Positions 1-10,220 of a DNA stretch of 64,000 bases are shown here, in pieces. This stretch comes from Anaerolineales bacterium (GTDB lineage Bacteria; Chloroflexota; Anaerolineae; Anaerolineales; UBA4823). The notes below the pieces were generated by a model. The model searched no databases. It was not told where the DNA came from and saw nothing but the letters and a program-made list of their open reading frames with translations. Numbering within the stretch: the stretch's first letter is position 1; each line of letters opens with the position of its first letter. Location of the stretch: assembly GCA_016929095.1 (NCBI GenBank), contig JAFGJM010000033.1:148161-212160 (forward strand). The letters run 5' to 3'. Both the position numbers and the translations under genes were made by a program.

Positions 1-179
1 CTGCCACTGTAAGTGGACTGGCAAATGTAAATAACACCTTTTTACACCCGGAGTTAACCGCCGCCTTGATGGCGATCTTTACATTACTGTTCCTGGTTGC
101 CGATGGGATTGCCTCCACTGCTGCTCGATTGGTCGACCATCGCTTGCAAAGCACTGGAGAAGAGAGACACTTTGGATAA
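1..179 (+). CDS. ABC transporter permease, DppB/OppB type (3' end only)
   Basis: Only the last ~58 codons are in the window, read from base 3 to the TAA at 177-179. They contain one hydrophobic segment (about bases 60-125, LMAIFTLLFLVADGIAS) and a short charged tail, as in the last membrane helix of peptide/nickel permeases of the DppB family. The next gene starts at TTG 172 and overlaps this stop by 8 bases, which is typical of the dppB-dppC order. The family assignment rests mainly on the neighbour, since no diagnostic motif is visible in the fragment. Confidence 0.6.
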   Translation, partial: ATVSGLANVNNTFLHPELTAALMAIFTLLFLVADGIASTAARLVDHRLQSTGEERHFG

Positions 180-2568
180 TCCTGCACTCGATCAATTACC
201 CTCAGATCACGTTGAGAGTAACAATATTATCATACGCAGGGCAGCGCCATGGAACTGGCAGTTGTGGTTGGGAACGATATTGGTGGGTTTAGTGTGTTTC
301 CTGGCATTTTTTGGAGCAGGATTGGCGCCGCGTGACCCGATGGAAGTCAATTACATCGTTCAACACCCTGAAACCAAGGAATTCATCAAACCACCGCTGG
401 CGCCATTCGACGCGCCGGGTTTTCCGTTGGGTAGTGATTTGCAGGGGCGCGATTACCTGAGCCAGCTCCTTTGGGCGGTAAGACCGACATTACAACTCGT
501 GATATTGGTGGCTGCATTCCGGCTGGTGATCGGATTGATCATCGGACTGGCCGCAGGATGGTCTGTAACATGGTTTGGTAAAAGCCTGGATTCTGTCATC
601 TCCTGGACCTTAGCGCTGCCGGTCTTGTTTGTGGCATTGGTATTGATCGCTGCCCTGGGGATCAAGTTGGGAAGCGCAGCGTTTTTATTAGGTCTCACGC
701 TTACCGGCTGGGCAGAAACGGCTCAACTGGTAAGAGATGTCACCAAAACCAACCGTGGGCAGCCATTCATCGAGGCGGCTCGCGCTTTAGGATTAACCCA
801 ATTACAAATTGTCTCTCGCCATATATTGCCGCAAATCCTGCCGCTTATGTGGACATTGTTTTCGTTCGAGATCAGCAATACACTGATGACCGTAGCGGGA
901 TTAGGTTTTTTGGGGTATTACATGTATGCAATTTGGGTGCCGATGGGTGATACCTCGGCCTTGCGTACCAGCGGACGGGCAGAGATCGGGCAGATGCTTG
1001 CCAGCGGTGTATCTTCGGCGTTAAAACACCCATGGGGTTTGGTGATAGCCGGCAGCGCGGTTTTCGTGATCATATTGGCATTCAACCTGTTTGGCGAAGG
1101 ATTGAGGCTGCGCCAGGAGAGGTTGCGTTATCGCAGTAAAAAGAATGCTATAGGAAAGATGTTGGAAAGAACCGAAAACTGGGTGGAAGAACGCTGGTTT
1201 GGCGCGGATTCTGCCTGGCGGAGGAATGCGCAAACTGCCTTGATTGTCGTATTCCTGGCCGCGGTTGTGGTTGCCGGGGGCGTGACGTTATTCAACTCGC
1301 AATCTCAGGTAGAGGTAGAAGCCGTTGTTAAAGGCAATGGGCAAATGTGGGCATCCGAGCTGAGCAACGCTCAGGGAACAATGTGGATGGAGGCTGTTGG
1401 ACCACAGGAGCCTGTCTTTGTGTGGTCATTCTCCGACCCATCCGGTTTTAGCGGTGGTCCGGTGCTTGATAAAGATGGTAATATCTACCTCACTTCCAAC
1501 GGAGGACGGGTATATTCCCTGAGCAGGGATGGTGTGATACGCTGGTGGTTATCTCTCCAAACGCAGTTTTGCCTTACCCCTGTTTTGGATAAACAGGGAA
1601 ATATGTATGCCGCAGATATTCATGGGCGGGTGTGGGCGTTTTCACCACAGGGTAAGAAATTATGGAAAATCGATGCAGATGCAGGTGAAATTCCCATCTC
1701 AAGCCCGGTTATCGACGAACAGGGCACAATTTATTTGGTAAATCAGTTTCATCTTCTGGCGATCTCCGATTCGGGCAATTTACTATGGAAAGTGCGTATC
1801 CCCAAGTATAGTTATATCAATCCGAAGTTGCGATTGAGTTACGATGAAGATTATATTTTTTTTGATGACGTGGTCATTAGCGTGGCTACAGGCGACATTG
1901 TTTTCGGTGAGACTAAAGACGATCAGTTGGATAAATATATCGTAGGGACGGATGGCAAGACTTATCTATCGGCGTTGGATAGTATTTCTGAATTTCAAAC
2001 CGGTGAGGGTGCGGCGAGTATTTTGAAATATGTGACCTGGGATGCGGTAACCCAGGGATTAAGTGTGCGCCAGCCGATGACAGCCGGGGTTATTCCGGAT
2101 GGTCGTACCTGGACACTTTATTCCGGATATCAAGAATACATGAAATTAATTTGGGTTGATCGGCAAGGGCAAATATTTTCCAATGCCGGTTACCCCTGGC
2201 GGGATGATTCCTATGTGGTCATTGGTCTGGATAATCAGGCGACGTTCTATGCCTGCGGAGTGAATTACAATCAACGTGATACCATCCAATGCCGGGCAAA
2301 CCGTGTGGGGCAAAATGAGCCTTTTTGGATGTTGGATATGGAAATCGGGAAGATTCAATCGGATTGGACGTATGTCAGTGTGTATAATTCCAACATTCCA
2401 GCTGGAGGGGCGATGGCGCCGGGAAGATTATACGTGGTAACCAGCAGCGGGATGTTATATGCCATCGGCGAAAGCAGCGAAATGATAACCCAGGCTATTT
2501 CTAAACAACCTACGGTAACGCCTTTGGCGAGGGTTTATTGGTATTTTTTCCCTATGATAGGGAGATGA
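172..2568 (+). CDS. DppC-like ABC permease fused to an extracytoplasmic PQQ-type beta-propeller
   Basis: About 798 residues, against ~300 for an ordinary DppC/OppC permease. Residues ~30-50 form the first membrane helix. The permease core runs to ~340 and carries the EAA loop (IEAARALGLTQ, near residue 200) that contacts the transporter ATPase. A further hydrophobic segment (TALIVVFLAAVVVAGG, ~355-374) follows, then ~400 residues of propeller-like repeats (GNIYLTSNGGRVYSL, GNMYAADIHGRVWAF, GTIYLVNQF). The extra helix should place the propeller outside the cell. I chose TTG 172 because it overlaps the upstream stop and has GGAGA 11 bases before it; an in-frame ATG at 97 lies inside the upstream gene. 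Substrate is not determinable, because no binding protein or ATPase is in view. The protein ends in FFPMIGR, like other exported proteins here. The permease assignment is firm, the propeller fold likely and its role unknown. Confidence 0.8.
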   Translation: MDNPALDQLPSDHVESNNIIIRRAAPWNWQLWLGTILVGLVCFLAFFGAGLAPRDPMEVNYIVQHPETKEFIKPPLAPFDAPGFPLGSDLQGRDYLSQLLWAVRPTLQLVILVAAFRLVIGLIIGLAAGWSVTWFGKSLDSVISWTLALPVLFVALVLIAALGIKLGSAAFLLGLTLTGWAETAQLVRDVTKTNRGQPFIEAARALGLTQLQIVSRHILPQILPLMWTLFSFEISNTLMTVAGLGFLGYYMYAIWVPMGDTSALRTSGRAEIGQMLASGVSSALKHPWGLVIAGSAVFVIILAFNLFGEGLRLRQERLRYRSKKNAIGKMLERTENWVEERWFGADSAWRRNAQTALIVVFLAAVVVAGGVTLFNSQSQVEVEAVVKGNGQMWASELSNAQGTMWMEAVGPQEPVFVWSFSDPSGFSGGPVLDKDGNIYLTSNGGRVYSLSRDGVIRWWLSLQTQFCLTPVLDKQGNMYAADIHGRVWAFSPQGKKLWKIDADAGEIPISSPVIDEQGTIYLVNQFHLLAISDSGNLLWKVRIPKYSYINPKLRLSYDEDYIFFDDVVISVATGDIVFGETKDDQLDKYIVGTDGKTYLSALDSISEFQTGEGAASILKYVTWDAVTQGLSVRQPMTAGVIPDGRTWTLYSGYQEYMKLIWVDRQGQIFSNAGYPWRDDSYVVIGLDNQATFYACGVNYNQRDTIQCRANRVGQNEPFWMLDMEIGKIQSDWTYVSVYNSNIPAGGAMAPGRLYVVTSSGMLYAIGESSEMITQAISKQPTVTPLARVYWYFFPMIGR

Positions 2569-2676
2569 GTAAGAAGAACCACCAAAATTGCAACGTCAGG
2601 TATCAATCGACTCAATAATTGTAGAATTAATTTATAATTCAACACGCATTTATCAGAATTCTTTGGAGAATAGTCT

Positions 2677-5600
2677 TTGAAAATTGATTTTTGGAAAAAG
2701 CATCTCTCGAGCTGGCTTCCAAGGGTGATGCTTTTAAGTTTTATGTTTCTGTTAATGGCTTTTCCCTTCGTGAGCGCCAGCAGTAATGATGAAAATGATG
2801 GCAAACCGATAATCGAACCGGAGCTGGTGAAACAGATCAACCGCGATTCCAGAGTGGGTTATATGATCTTTTTTGAGGAGAGTCCCGATCTTTCTGCGGC
2901 GTATGGGATGGATTGGGAAGAGCGGGGTGAATATGTGTATGAGACACTGCAAACGGCAGTGGACAAATCTCAAAAAGAAGTGCGGGATTACCTGGATAAA
3001 AATGGGGTGGATTATCAATCGTTCTGGATTGACAATATTATTGTCGTAGATGAATCCAGCAGGACAGTTTTCAATGGATTAATGGAATTCTCGGAGATCG
3101 AAGCGCTGCGCGCCCGCCGTATTATGGGCTTGATCGAACCTGAGAGAGTGTCTGACACCAATGAAATACTGGACGTTGAAGCGAATATTTCTCATGTTGG
3201 CGCACCGGATGTGTGGGATTTAGGATACACCGGTGAGGGGATTGTGGTTGCCAATATCGATACCGGAGTGCGCTATACCCATGAGGCTTTGCTTCCTCAT
3301 TACCGCGGTTTCCTGGGCGGCGGCACTTATGACCATGATTACAACTGGTGGGATCCTACCGGTGTGTATACGACTGCTCCGGGCGATAATAACGGGCACG
3401 GCTCACACACCATGGGCATCATGATCGGGGATGATAATAGCAGTAATCAGATCGGCATGGCGCCAGGTGCCGAATGGATGGCATGTAAAGGATGCACATC
3501 CACTTCGTGTCCTGATGCATATTTACTCGAATGTGCCCAATTTATTACCGCGCCAACGGATTTAGACGGCGCAAACCCTGATTCTTCAAAACGACCCAAT
3601 ATTGTGAATAATTCGTGGGGAGATTGTGGTACTACGGTTGACTATTGGTATCAGGATGTGGTGAATGCCTGGCAAGCAGCGGGGATATACCCGGTTTTCT
3701 CCAATGGGAACGCCGGTAATTGCGGTTACGATGTACCCCCAGGGCTGGACACGGTGGGCAATCCGGCGCGCTATGGTAATGTGACCAGTGTTGGTTCCAG
3801 CGGCAAAAGCGACGGCGCTTATGCCACTCATTCCAATTGGGGCCCAACAGACGACCCGGATACGATCAATCCAAGAGGTTACCCTTACTTGAAACCGCAA
3901 GTGATCGCACCGGGTGTCAGTATTCGCTCAGCGTATCGTTACTCCGATACGTCCTATGCCGGCATGACCGGTACCTCAATGTCTGCGCCACATGTTGCGG
4001 GGTTGATTGCATTAATGTGGGATGCCGCACCGTGTTTGATCGGCGATTATGCCAACACCGAAACCATCATTGAACAAACCGCTACCGCCATTCCTTATGC
4101 TACCGGAGGCACACCGCCACCCGGACCGGGGAATGTACCTAATTACGCCACAGGTTGGGGCGAGATCGATGCATTGGCTGCCACTCAACTGGCAGAATCG
4201 TATTGCGGCACATTAACCGGAACGGTGACCGAAAGCGGCGGCAGTCAGACGATCGATGATGCGTTAATCAGCGCAGCAGGTGTTTACAAATATTCCACTA
4301 ATACTGCTCTCACTGGAATTTATTCTTTATCTGTGATTACCGGTGTATATACCGTGACAACCTCTCACTACGGTTATTATCCGGAAGTTATCACCAACGT
4401 AATCATAGAGGGTGATGTCTCCCAGGATATTTCTTTGGATCCAGCCCCGCCTGTAATCATTTCCGGAACGGTGACGGATGACACTTCGGACTGGCCAGTT
4501 TATGCCAAACTCACGATCGATGATTATCCGGGTGAACCAATATGGACAAATCCCACGACTGGTTGGTATTCTGTGGAATTGCCCTTAGGATCGGATTACA
4601 CCTTCACCGTCAATGATTTTTGGGAAAGCTACAATATCGAGGAAACCAGCACCGGTGTTTTGGCTGGAGAAATGACGCTTGATTTTACTTTGGGTATCAG
4701 TGATTCTATCTGCACCGCGCCCGGTTACCATAAATCAATTGCGCTAGATGAGAGTTTCGACAACGGCGTAGTTCCTACAGGCTGGACGGTGGTCGATAAC
4801 GCCGGCACGGGGGCAATATGGACATTCGACGATCCGGATTCAAACAGTAACCTGACTGGTGGAACTGGCTTATTCGCTGACGCCAACAGCGATACAGCAG
4901 GTTCTATCGATATGGATACTGAGTTACGGACGCCAATTCTCAATTTCACGGGTTATTCGGACCTGTCGTTGAATTTTAACTATGATTGGTACGTGTATCC
5001 AAGCGGGGGTAGCGAAATCGCCGATGTGGATATCAGCCTGAATGGCAGCAGCGGTCCATGGACGAATTTGTGGCGAAGAACTTACGCTGCCAACGACCGG
5101 GGTCCCAAAACCGCTGACATCGATCTGTCCGCGTACAGCGGTCAGAGCAATGTCATGTTACGGTTTCATTATTACAATGCATATTTCGACTGGTGGTGGC
5201 AAATCGATGATGTCCAGATATCCAATCCATGTGAACGGTTAATGGGTGGTTTGGTAGCTGGTCATGTATATGATGGCGATCTATCCACACCATTAAATGG
5301 TGCCCAGATATCGAACGAGGATCAAATTACAACCGCCAGTGTGTCCACACCGGAGGATGACAATGTTGAGGACGGTTTCTACACGATTGCCTCATTGGAT
5401 GGCACGCATACTTTAACCACCACCATGACAGGTTACCAACCAGATATTGACTTGATCAGTGTTATTCTTTCTGATACGGTAGCACATGATTTCACGCTTT
5501 ATACACCCCTGACTGCCGAATTTTCTGCCTCTCCCACCTCCGGAGAGCCGCCGCTTACCGTCACCTTCACCGATGCCTCTGACGGATCAATTTCCTCCTG

Positions 5601-6279
5601 GTTGTGGGATTTTGGGGATGGTATCACCAGCACGCTTCAAAATCCGTATCATGTTTTTTCCGATGTTGGGTTTTATACAGTCACCCTCGACATTAGCGGT
5701 CCAGGGGGTAGTGATCAAGAGGAAAAACCGGATTATATTACAGCGGCATATGCTCCGGTAGCTGGATTTAGTGCTTCGCCCACCATGGGAATAGCCCCCA
5801 TGACAGTCACGTTTACCGATACTTCCACGGGGACCATCACTTCCTGGTTATGGGATTTCGGGGATAACATCACCAGCACGTTACAAAATCCAAGCCATTT
5901 GTACACCTTGGATGATATTTATTCGGTATCTTTGCTGGTTACGGGTCCGGGCGGGAACGACCTGGAAGAGAAGACAGACTATATTACGGTCTACATGACT
6001 CCCACGGCTGATTTTTCCGCCTCGCCAACCTTTGGTATCGCACCGATGACGGTTTCATTTACCGATACCTCCACGGGGAGCGTTGCCTCCTGGTTGTGGG
6101 ATTTTGGCGATGGCATTACCAGCACACTGCAAAATCCAAATCATGATTTTCTTCTCAGGGGACTCTACACGATCACACTCGATGTGTTTGGACCTGCCGG
6201 AAGTGATCGGGAAATCAAAGCGAACTACATTAAAACGTGCTGTTCGGTCTATATCCCCTTTTTAATTATGCATGAATAA
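2677..6279 (+). CDS. Secreted subtilisin-like (S8) serine protease with three PKD domains
   Basis: 1200 residues. TTG start with GGAGA 7 bases upstream. A signal peptide (~1-35) is followed by an I9-like propeptide region, then the S8 catalytic domain with the triad visible as Asp195 (ANIDTGV), His241 (NGHGSHT) and Ser434 (GTSMSAPHVAG). After ~510 come carboxypeptidase-regulatory-like beta domains, a jelly-roll-like segment around 680-850 starting near ESFDNGVVPTGW, another regulatory-like domain, and three PKD repeats from ~946, each with the SWLWDFGD core. It ends in YIPFLIMHE. PKD domains usually bind protein or polysaccharide, so an extracellular degradative enzyme is likely; the substrate is not known. 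A second large subtilase lies on the other strand at 27526-31842. Confidence 0.9.
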   Translation: MKIDFWKKHLSSWLPRVMLLSFMFLLMAFPFVSASSNDENDGKPIIEPELVKQINRDSRVGYMIFFEESPDLSAAYGMDWEERGEYVYETLQTAVDKSQKEVRDYLDKNGVDYQSFWIDNIIVVDESSRTVFNGLMEFSEIEALRARRIMGLIEPERVSDTNEILDVEANISHVGAPDVWDLGYTGEGIVVANIDTGVRYTHEALLPHYRGFLGGGTYDHDYNWWDPTGVYTTAPGDNNGHGSHTMGIMIGDDNSSNQIGMAPGAEWMACKGCTSTSCPDAYLLECAQFITAPTDLDGANPDSSKRPNIVNNSWGDCGTTVDYWYQDVVNAWQAAGIYPVFSNGNAGNCGYDVPPGLDTVGNPARYGNVTSVGSSGKSDGAYATHSNWGPTDDPDTINPRGYPYLKPQVIAPGVSIRSAYRYSDTSYAGMTGTSMSAPHVAGLIALMWDAAPCLIGDYANTETIIEQTATAIPYATGGTPPPGPGNVPNYATGWGEIDALAATQLAESYCGTLTGTVTESGGSQTIDDALISAAGVYKYSTNTALTGIYSLSVITGVYTVTTSHYGYYPEVITNVIIEGDVSQDISLDPAPPVIISGTVTDDTSDWPVYAKLTIDDYPGEPIWTNPTTGWYSVELPLGSDYTFTVNDFWESYNIEETSTGVLAGEMTLDFTLGISDSICTAPGYHKSIALDESFDNGVVPTGWTVVDNAGTGAIWTFDDPDSNSNLTGGTGLFADANSDTAGSIDMDTELRTPILNFTGYSDLSLNFNYDWYVYPSGGSEIADVDISLNGSSGPWTNLWRRTYAANDRGPKTADIDLSAYSGQSNVMLRFHYYNAYFDWWWQIDDVQISNPCERLMGGLVAGHVYDGDLSTPLNGAQISNEDQITTASVSTPEDDNVEDGFYTIASLDGTHTLTTTMTGYQPDIDLISVILSDTVAHDFTLYTPLTAEFSASPTSGEPPLTVTFTDASDGSISSWLWDFGDGITSTLQNPYHVFSDVGFYTVTLDISGPGGSDQEEKPDYITAAYAPVAGFSASPTMGIAPMTVTFTDTSTGTITSWLWDFGDNITSTLQNPSHLYTLDDIYSVSLLVTGPGGNDLEEKTDYITVYMTPTADFSASPTFGIAPMTVSFTDTSTGSVASWLWDFGDGITSTLQNPNHDFLLRGLYTITLDVFGPAGSDREIKANYIKTCCSVYIPFLIMHE

Positions 6280-6298
6280 TTTAAAGAAAAAACCATCT

Positions 6299-6460
6299 AA
6301 CAGTTTTAGTGAACTGTGATTGCGAGTGAGGAACGAGCGCAGCAATCTTGATATCAACAGGAAATTTTCATATGGTGGAAGATTTCTTCCCTATTGGGAT
6401 GCTGCGCGATCGTCGCCCTGGTGAATTACTCGCCACAACAAGTAACCATTCGGGCAATTA
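6299..6460. repeat. MITE-like interspersed repeat, copy 1
   Basis: Begins 20 bases after the subtilase stop. It shares a series of blocks with 11413-11578: TGCGAGTGAGGAAC, GCAATCTTGATATCA, then GGAAGATT, TTCCCTA, GCGATCGTCGCCCTGG and an ACTCGC end. The left and right parts are partly inverted copies (GCAATCTT / GGAAGATT; TGCGAG / CTCGCCA), so the RNA or single strand would fold into a long imperfect hairpin. It has no coding capacity. The rest of this gap (6461-6694) is AT-rich, and I see no convincing promoter or riboswitch in it. Confidence 0.7.
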
Positions 6461-6694
6461 AGTTTAAATCACAAATCTTTTCATGGCATGATTATTATTA
6501 AACATAGAGAAAAAATTTTGTTAATGCAATTTATCGATTGAGATATAATTGGTGAGTGTTGACCGTGGTGGGAAATCAAAAATATCCAAATTGACTTGAA
6601 AAACTTAGATTTTTGACGGCTAATGTATATTCGAACGCATCTTGAATGAAAGCGATGTAATTCTTGGTGAGAACGTTGAAGAAAGGATACGTAT

Positions 6695-8533
6695 ATGCTT
6701 GATCAAATCAAGCGGGTGTTGATCGGTCCACCCTTAGCTACTTCTCAGCAAGCTGAAAAACGATTGAATAAGATACAGGCTCTGGCAGCTTTTTCACCAG
6801 ATGCACTCTCATCGATTGCCTATGCAAACCAGGAAATATACCTGGGATTAATGGTTGCCGGCGCGGCAGGATTATCGAATGCCTGGCCAATTGGAATTAC
6901 GATCACCATTGTATTAATCACGGTTGCTTTTTCCTATTTTCAAACCATCCATGGGTATCCGGGTGGGGGAGGCTCATATGTTGTAGCACGAGAAAACCTG
7001 GGTACGGTTCCCGGTCTGGTCGCCGCAGCGGCTTTAATGGTCGATTATATGCTGAACGCCGCGGTTAGCCTCACTGCGGGCGTAGCCGCGCTGGCTTCGG
7101 CTTTTCCGGTGCTTTGGCAGTATCGTGTCGAGGCTTCTCTTATATTACTTTTGGTGATCACCATCATAAACCTTCGAGGGTTACAAGAAACCGGAACAGT
7201 CATGTCGATACCGGTATATTTATTCTTGGGAACATATTTTCCGCTATTGATATATGGAGCTTTTCGTTTATGGCAAGGCGGAGTGGGGAATTTGGAAACA
7301 GCGATTCCGGTTGCTAGCCAACCTTTAACCATGTTCCTGGTGTTACGGACATTCGCTTCAGGATGCACGGCATTAACCGGCATCGAAGCTATCAGTAACG
7401 GGGTGCCGGTATTTAAACCACCTGAGGCGCGCAACGCAGGACGCACGTTAATCGTCATGGCAGTATTGATGAGCTTGTTGTTCCTTGGCAGCAATGGTTT
7501 GATCCAGGCATTAGGTGTAGTGGCGGTTTCCGGTGAAACGATACTATCAGCATTGGCGCGGAAATTATTAGGCAGCGGAACACTTTATCTATTGATTCAG
7601 ACTTCGACTTTGCTCATCTTAACCGTCGCAGCTAATACCAGCTTTGCGGGTTTCCCACGCATTACCGCTTTACTAGCCAAAGATGGTTTCTTGCCACGCC
7701 AACTTACTGGCTTGGGAGACAGGCTTGTTTTTGTTAATGGCATTATTTTATTAGCATTCGCTACCGGAGTTTTAATTGTGGCATTTGGGGGAGATTCACA
7801 TGCACTGATACCATTATTTGCGGTCAGCGCTTTTATGGCATTCACCATTTCACAATTCGGAATGGTTGTGCATTGGTGGAGAGAGAGAGGAAGTAATTGG
7901 ATATTAAAAATAACAGCTAATATATTGGGAGGAATTGTTACTGTTACTGTTTTATTGGTAATTGGAGTGAGCCAGTTCCTTCACGGCGCCTGGATATCGA
8001 TCCTGGTGATCCCGGCATTGGTTTATGGTTTTTTCCAAATCCGCGCTCATTATCGAGATGTATCGAAACAGCTCAGCCTGCGCGGTTTACCGCCGGAATT
8101 AAAACCTTTTCCACCTATGCGGTGTGTTATTCCTATTTCCGGTGTTCACCGGGGAATGGTGGATGCTATCCGCTTTGCGCAATCGATCAGCAAGGATGTG
8201 ACTGTAGTCTATGTCAATTTGGAACCCGGTAAAGAAGTGAGCATATCTAAAGATTGGAAAAACTGGTGGCCTGATATTCCTCTGGTGATCCTTGCCTCAC
8301 CATATCGCTCGATCGTCACCCCATTACTTGAATACCTGGATGAAACCGACCGGCAATGGAATGACGGACGGCAGGCAGTGGTGATATTGCCCGAATTTGT
8401 GCCGGCGAAATGGTGGCATACGCTGCTCCATAACCAGACTTCTTTTGTATTAAAAACCGAACTTCTTTATCATCGCCGCCAATTTGGCTACCAGCGAGTG
8501 ATCATCGATGTACCATTCCATTTGCGTAAGTAA
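6695..8533 (+). CDS. APC-superfamily permease, KimA/YdaO-like potassium or amino-acid transporter
   Basis: 612 residues, close to the ~607 of Bacillus KimA. About 12 hydrophobic segments run from ~25 to ~460, followed by a soluble C-terminal domain of ~150 residues (from about PPMRCVIPISGVHRGM) with a UspA-like look. The N-terminal part has FSPDALSSIAYANQE and YPGGGGSYVVARENLG, typical of this APC subgroup. The start ATG has GAAAGGAT just upstream. KimA imports K+ and is controlled by c-di-AMP in Firmicutes, but no c-di-AMP riboswitch is visible in front of this gene. Potassium uptake is therefore an inference from family and length; amino-acid transport is the alternative. Confidence 0.75.
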   Translation: MLDQIKRVLIGPPLATSQQAEKRLNKIQALAAFSPDALSSIAYANQEIYLGLMVAGAAGLSNAWPIGITITIVLITVAFSYFQTIHGYPGGGGSYVVARENLGTVPGLVAAAALMVDYMLNAAVSLTAGVAALASAFPVLWQYRVEASLILLLVITIINLRGLQETGTVMSIPVYLFLGTYFPLLIYGAFRLWQGGVGNLETAIPVASQPLTMFLVLRTFASGCTALTGIEAISNGVPVFKPPEARNAGRTLIVMAVLMSLLFLGSNGLIQALGVVAVSGETILSALARKLLGSGTLYLLIQTSTLLILTVAANTSFAGFPRITALLAKDGFLPRQLTGLGDRLVFVNGIILLAFATGVLIVAFGGDSHALIPLFAVSAFMAFTISQFGMVVHWWRERGSNWILKITANILGGIVTVTVLLVIGVSQFLHGAWISILVIPALVYGFFQIRAHYRDVSKQLSLRGLPPELKPFPPMRCVIPISGVHRGMVDAIRFAQSISKDVTVVYVNLEPGKEVSISKDWKNWWPDIPLVILASPYRSIVTPLLEYLDETDRQWNDGRQAVVILPEFVPAKWWHTLLHNQTSFVLKTELLYHRRQFGYQRVIIDVPFHLRK

Positions 8534-8586
8534 ATTTCTAAGGGATAAAACTCATAAGAATTCCCCCAATCATTTGTGTTGATAGA

Positions 8587-10047
8587 TCACTTCACTGGAT
8601 TATTTACCCTCTGAAAGGGTAAATATGAGTAAAATGGCATATATCCTTCCATCGCCCAACGCATGACCTGATAAATATGCGTATTATCTAAATAACGCCC
8701 TCTCTCCGGATCACCCATTGTGTTGAAGATATTGAAATAAGCGGCGCCAAAACCTTTCGCATAGAGCGGCACTAAACTATTGGTGTGTCCGGTCGTATTC
8801 CATGCCCAGTATACATTTTCACCGTCATCGATAAGGTCATTCAGGTTTGCGTCATCCCAACTGGCGCGCAAACCGGTTCCGGAAATCGTTTTCTCCAGGG
8901 CAAGTGTGGCATTGGTAACGTGAGTGGGAGGCTGGTTGGGGAATTGGTTATAAAATGTATTCAAATAACCGGTTTCATGATCTGCAGTGACGATCACCAA
9001 GGTGTTTTGCCAGGTACTCTCATTGGTTGGGTCATCCACCCAATCGATCACGGTTTGAACAGCGTTGTTAAAATCAATGGCTTCACCGATCATTAAATCC
9101 ATATTATCAGCGTGACATGCCCAATCGATAGCGCCGCCTTCCACCATTAATACAAATCCCTCCGGGTTACGACTCAACACTTTTAATGCGGCGCTGGTCA
9201 TTTGTGGCAGGGTTGGATTCTCAGGGTCATAGCCAGACATATCCGCGTGGAGATAATCAATATTTCCTCCAGCGCCGCCAAACAATCCTGCCAAACGGGT
9301 AACCTCGGGATTATTGGCAAGATCCGCCAGACGAATACCTGCATCAGCCAGACCTGTTTGGCGCTCAATAAAATGGTATGAACCGGGATTACCACTTTCA
9401 TTGTAGAGTTTTTCCCTTATCGCCCAATTTACAAAATTGGCGCCTTTCCATTGGGGGTGACCGGCGCCTATAAGAACGTCTGCCGGCTGGTGAATCGGAC
9501 AGATCCCTCCTTCATAGTAGGTCAGTGTGGAGGTCATCGTGGTAGTTGGGTTGCCCCATAAAGATTCTGCAGCAATGGCAAAACCATTATTCCGGTTCTC
9601 GTTGTGCGCCAGCCAGGCTCCTGGCGTAGCATGAGAAATATAAACAGAACTAACCGCGCCTGTAGCTTTACTCTGTAAACGGGCTTCATCGGATATATTT
9701 GTGAGGCAGTCTCCTTCAAACGAGACATTCACCCCGGCATTATAAGTTTTAACACCGCTATATATAGCCGTGGCTGCAGCCGCGCTATCGGTAGGATTTT
9801 GTTTTATATAATCGAAATCACTCCAGGTAGATGCTGGATCATAGCTTCCCCCGTAAGAGAAAGTGGATACCCAATAGCGCGGCCAGTTTTGGTATGGCGG
9901 GACAGACCCGGTATAAGCATTTACTGCTTGCTGGTGGTTATACCCGTAGCCGTCGCCAATCAAAAGGATGATATATTTCGCCTCATGCTGGTGTGGGAAG
10001 TAAGTTAATGACGAAAGCAATAAGAAAACCGATAAAAATAATCTCAT
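8587..10047 (-). CDS. Secreted alkaline phosphatase
   Basis: 486 residues with an N-terminal signal peptide (~1-20). It shows the alkaline phosphatase core: the metal ligand Asp32 in LIGDGYG, the nucleophile Ser88 in NPTDSAAAATA, HATPGAW, the metal-binding VEGGAIDWACHADN, TADHETGY and a final NTTGHTN histidine. These residues bind two zinc ions and one magnesium ion and hydrolyse phosphate monoesters outside the cell. The sequence after the catalytic core ends with YSYLPFQRVNNPVK, a tail of the type seen on other exported proteins in this window. It is transcribed divergently from the HtrA-like gene; no Pho box can be recognised with confidence. Confidence 0.93.
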   Translation of the reverse strand: MRLFLSVFLLLSSLTYFPHQHEAKYIILLIGDGYGYNHQQAVNAYTGSVPPYQNWPRYWVSTFSYGGSYDPASTWSDFDYIKQNPTDSAAAATAIYSGVKTYNAGVNVSFEGDCLTNISDEARLQSKATGAVSSVYISHATPGAWLAHNENRNNGFAIAAESLWGNPTTTMTSTLTYYEGGICPIHQPADVLIGAGHPQWKGANFVNWAIREKLYNESGNPGSYHFIERQTGLADAGIRLADLANNPEVTRLAGLFGGAGGNIDYLHADMSGYDPENPTLPQMTSAALKVLSRNPEGFVLMVEGGAIDWACHADNMDLMIGEAIDFNNAVQTVIDWVDDPTNESTWQNTLVIVTADHETGYLNTFYNQFPNQPPTHVTNATLALEKTISGTGLRASWDDANLNDLIDDGENVYWAWNTTGHTNSLVPLYAKGFGAAYFNIFNTMGDPERGRYLDNTHIYQVMRWAMEGYMPFYSYLPFQRVNNPVK

Positions 10048-10152
10048 CTTGGCATTTTAAAAAGAAATGTGGTGAATATTACAATTAAATTCAACGATAA
10101 ACTAGAAGAAACGTTACACTAACAAGATCATCACTTATTAATACAAAGTTTA

Positions 10153-10180
10153 TATTTAATGATTGTCTTGATTGTATAAT
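10153..10180 (+). promoter_or_regulatory. Candidate sigma70-type promoter for the HtrA-like gene
   Basis: A perfect TATAAT at 10175-10180 lies 40 bases before the ATG of the HtrA-like gene. The best -35 candidate, TATTTA at 10153-10158 (16-base spacer), is weak, so only the -10 element is convincing. Confidence 0.4.
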
Positions 10181-10220
10181 AGAGCCATTAAATAAGACGT
10201 AAATTATCAGGATAAAAAAC

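Noticed and set aside
6461..6694. c-di-AMP (ydaO-type) riboswitch before the KimA-like gene
   Set aside because: Expected because Bacillus kimA has one, but the leader is AT-rich and lacks the conserved GC-rich core blocks.
7045..7494. Minus-strand open frame of 149 codons in the permease gene
   Set aside because: Antisense shadow of membrane-helix codons with no start signal.
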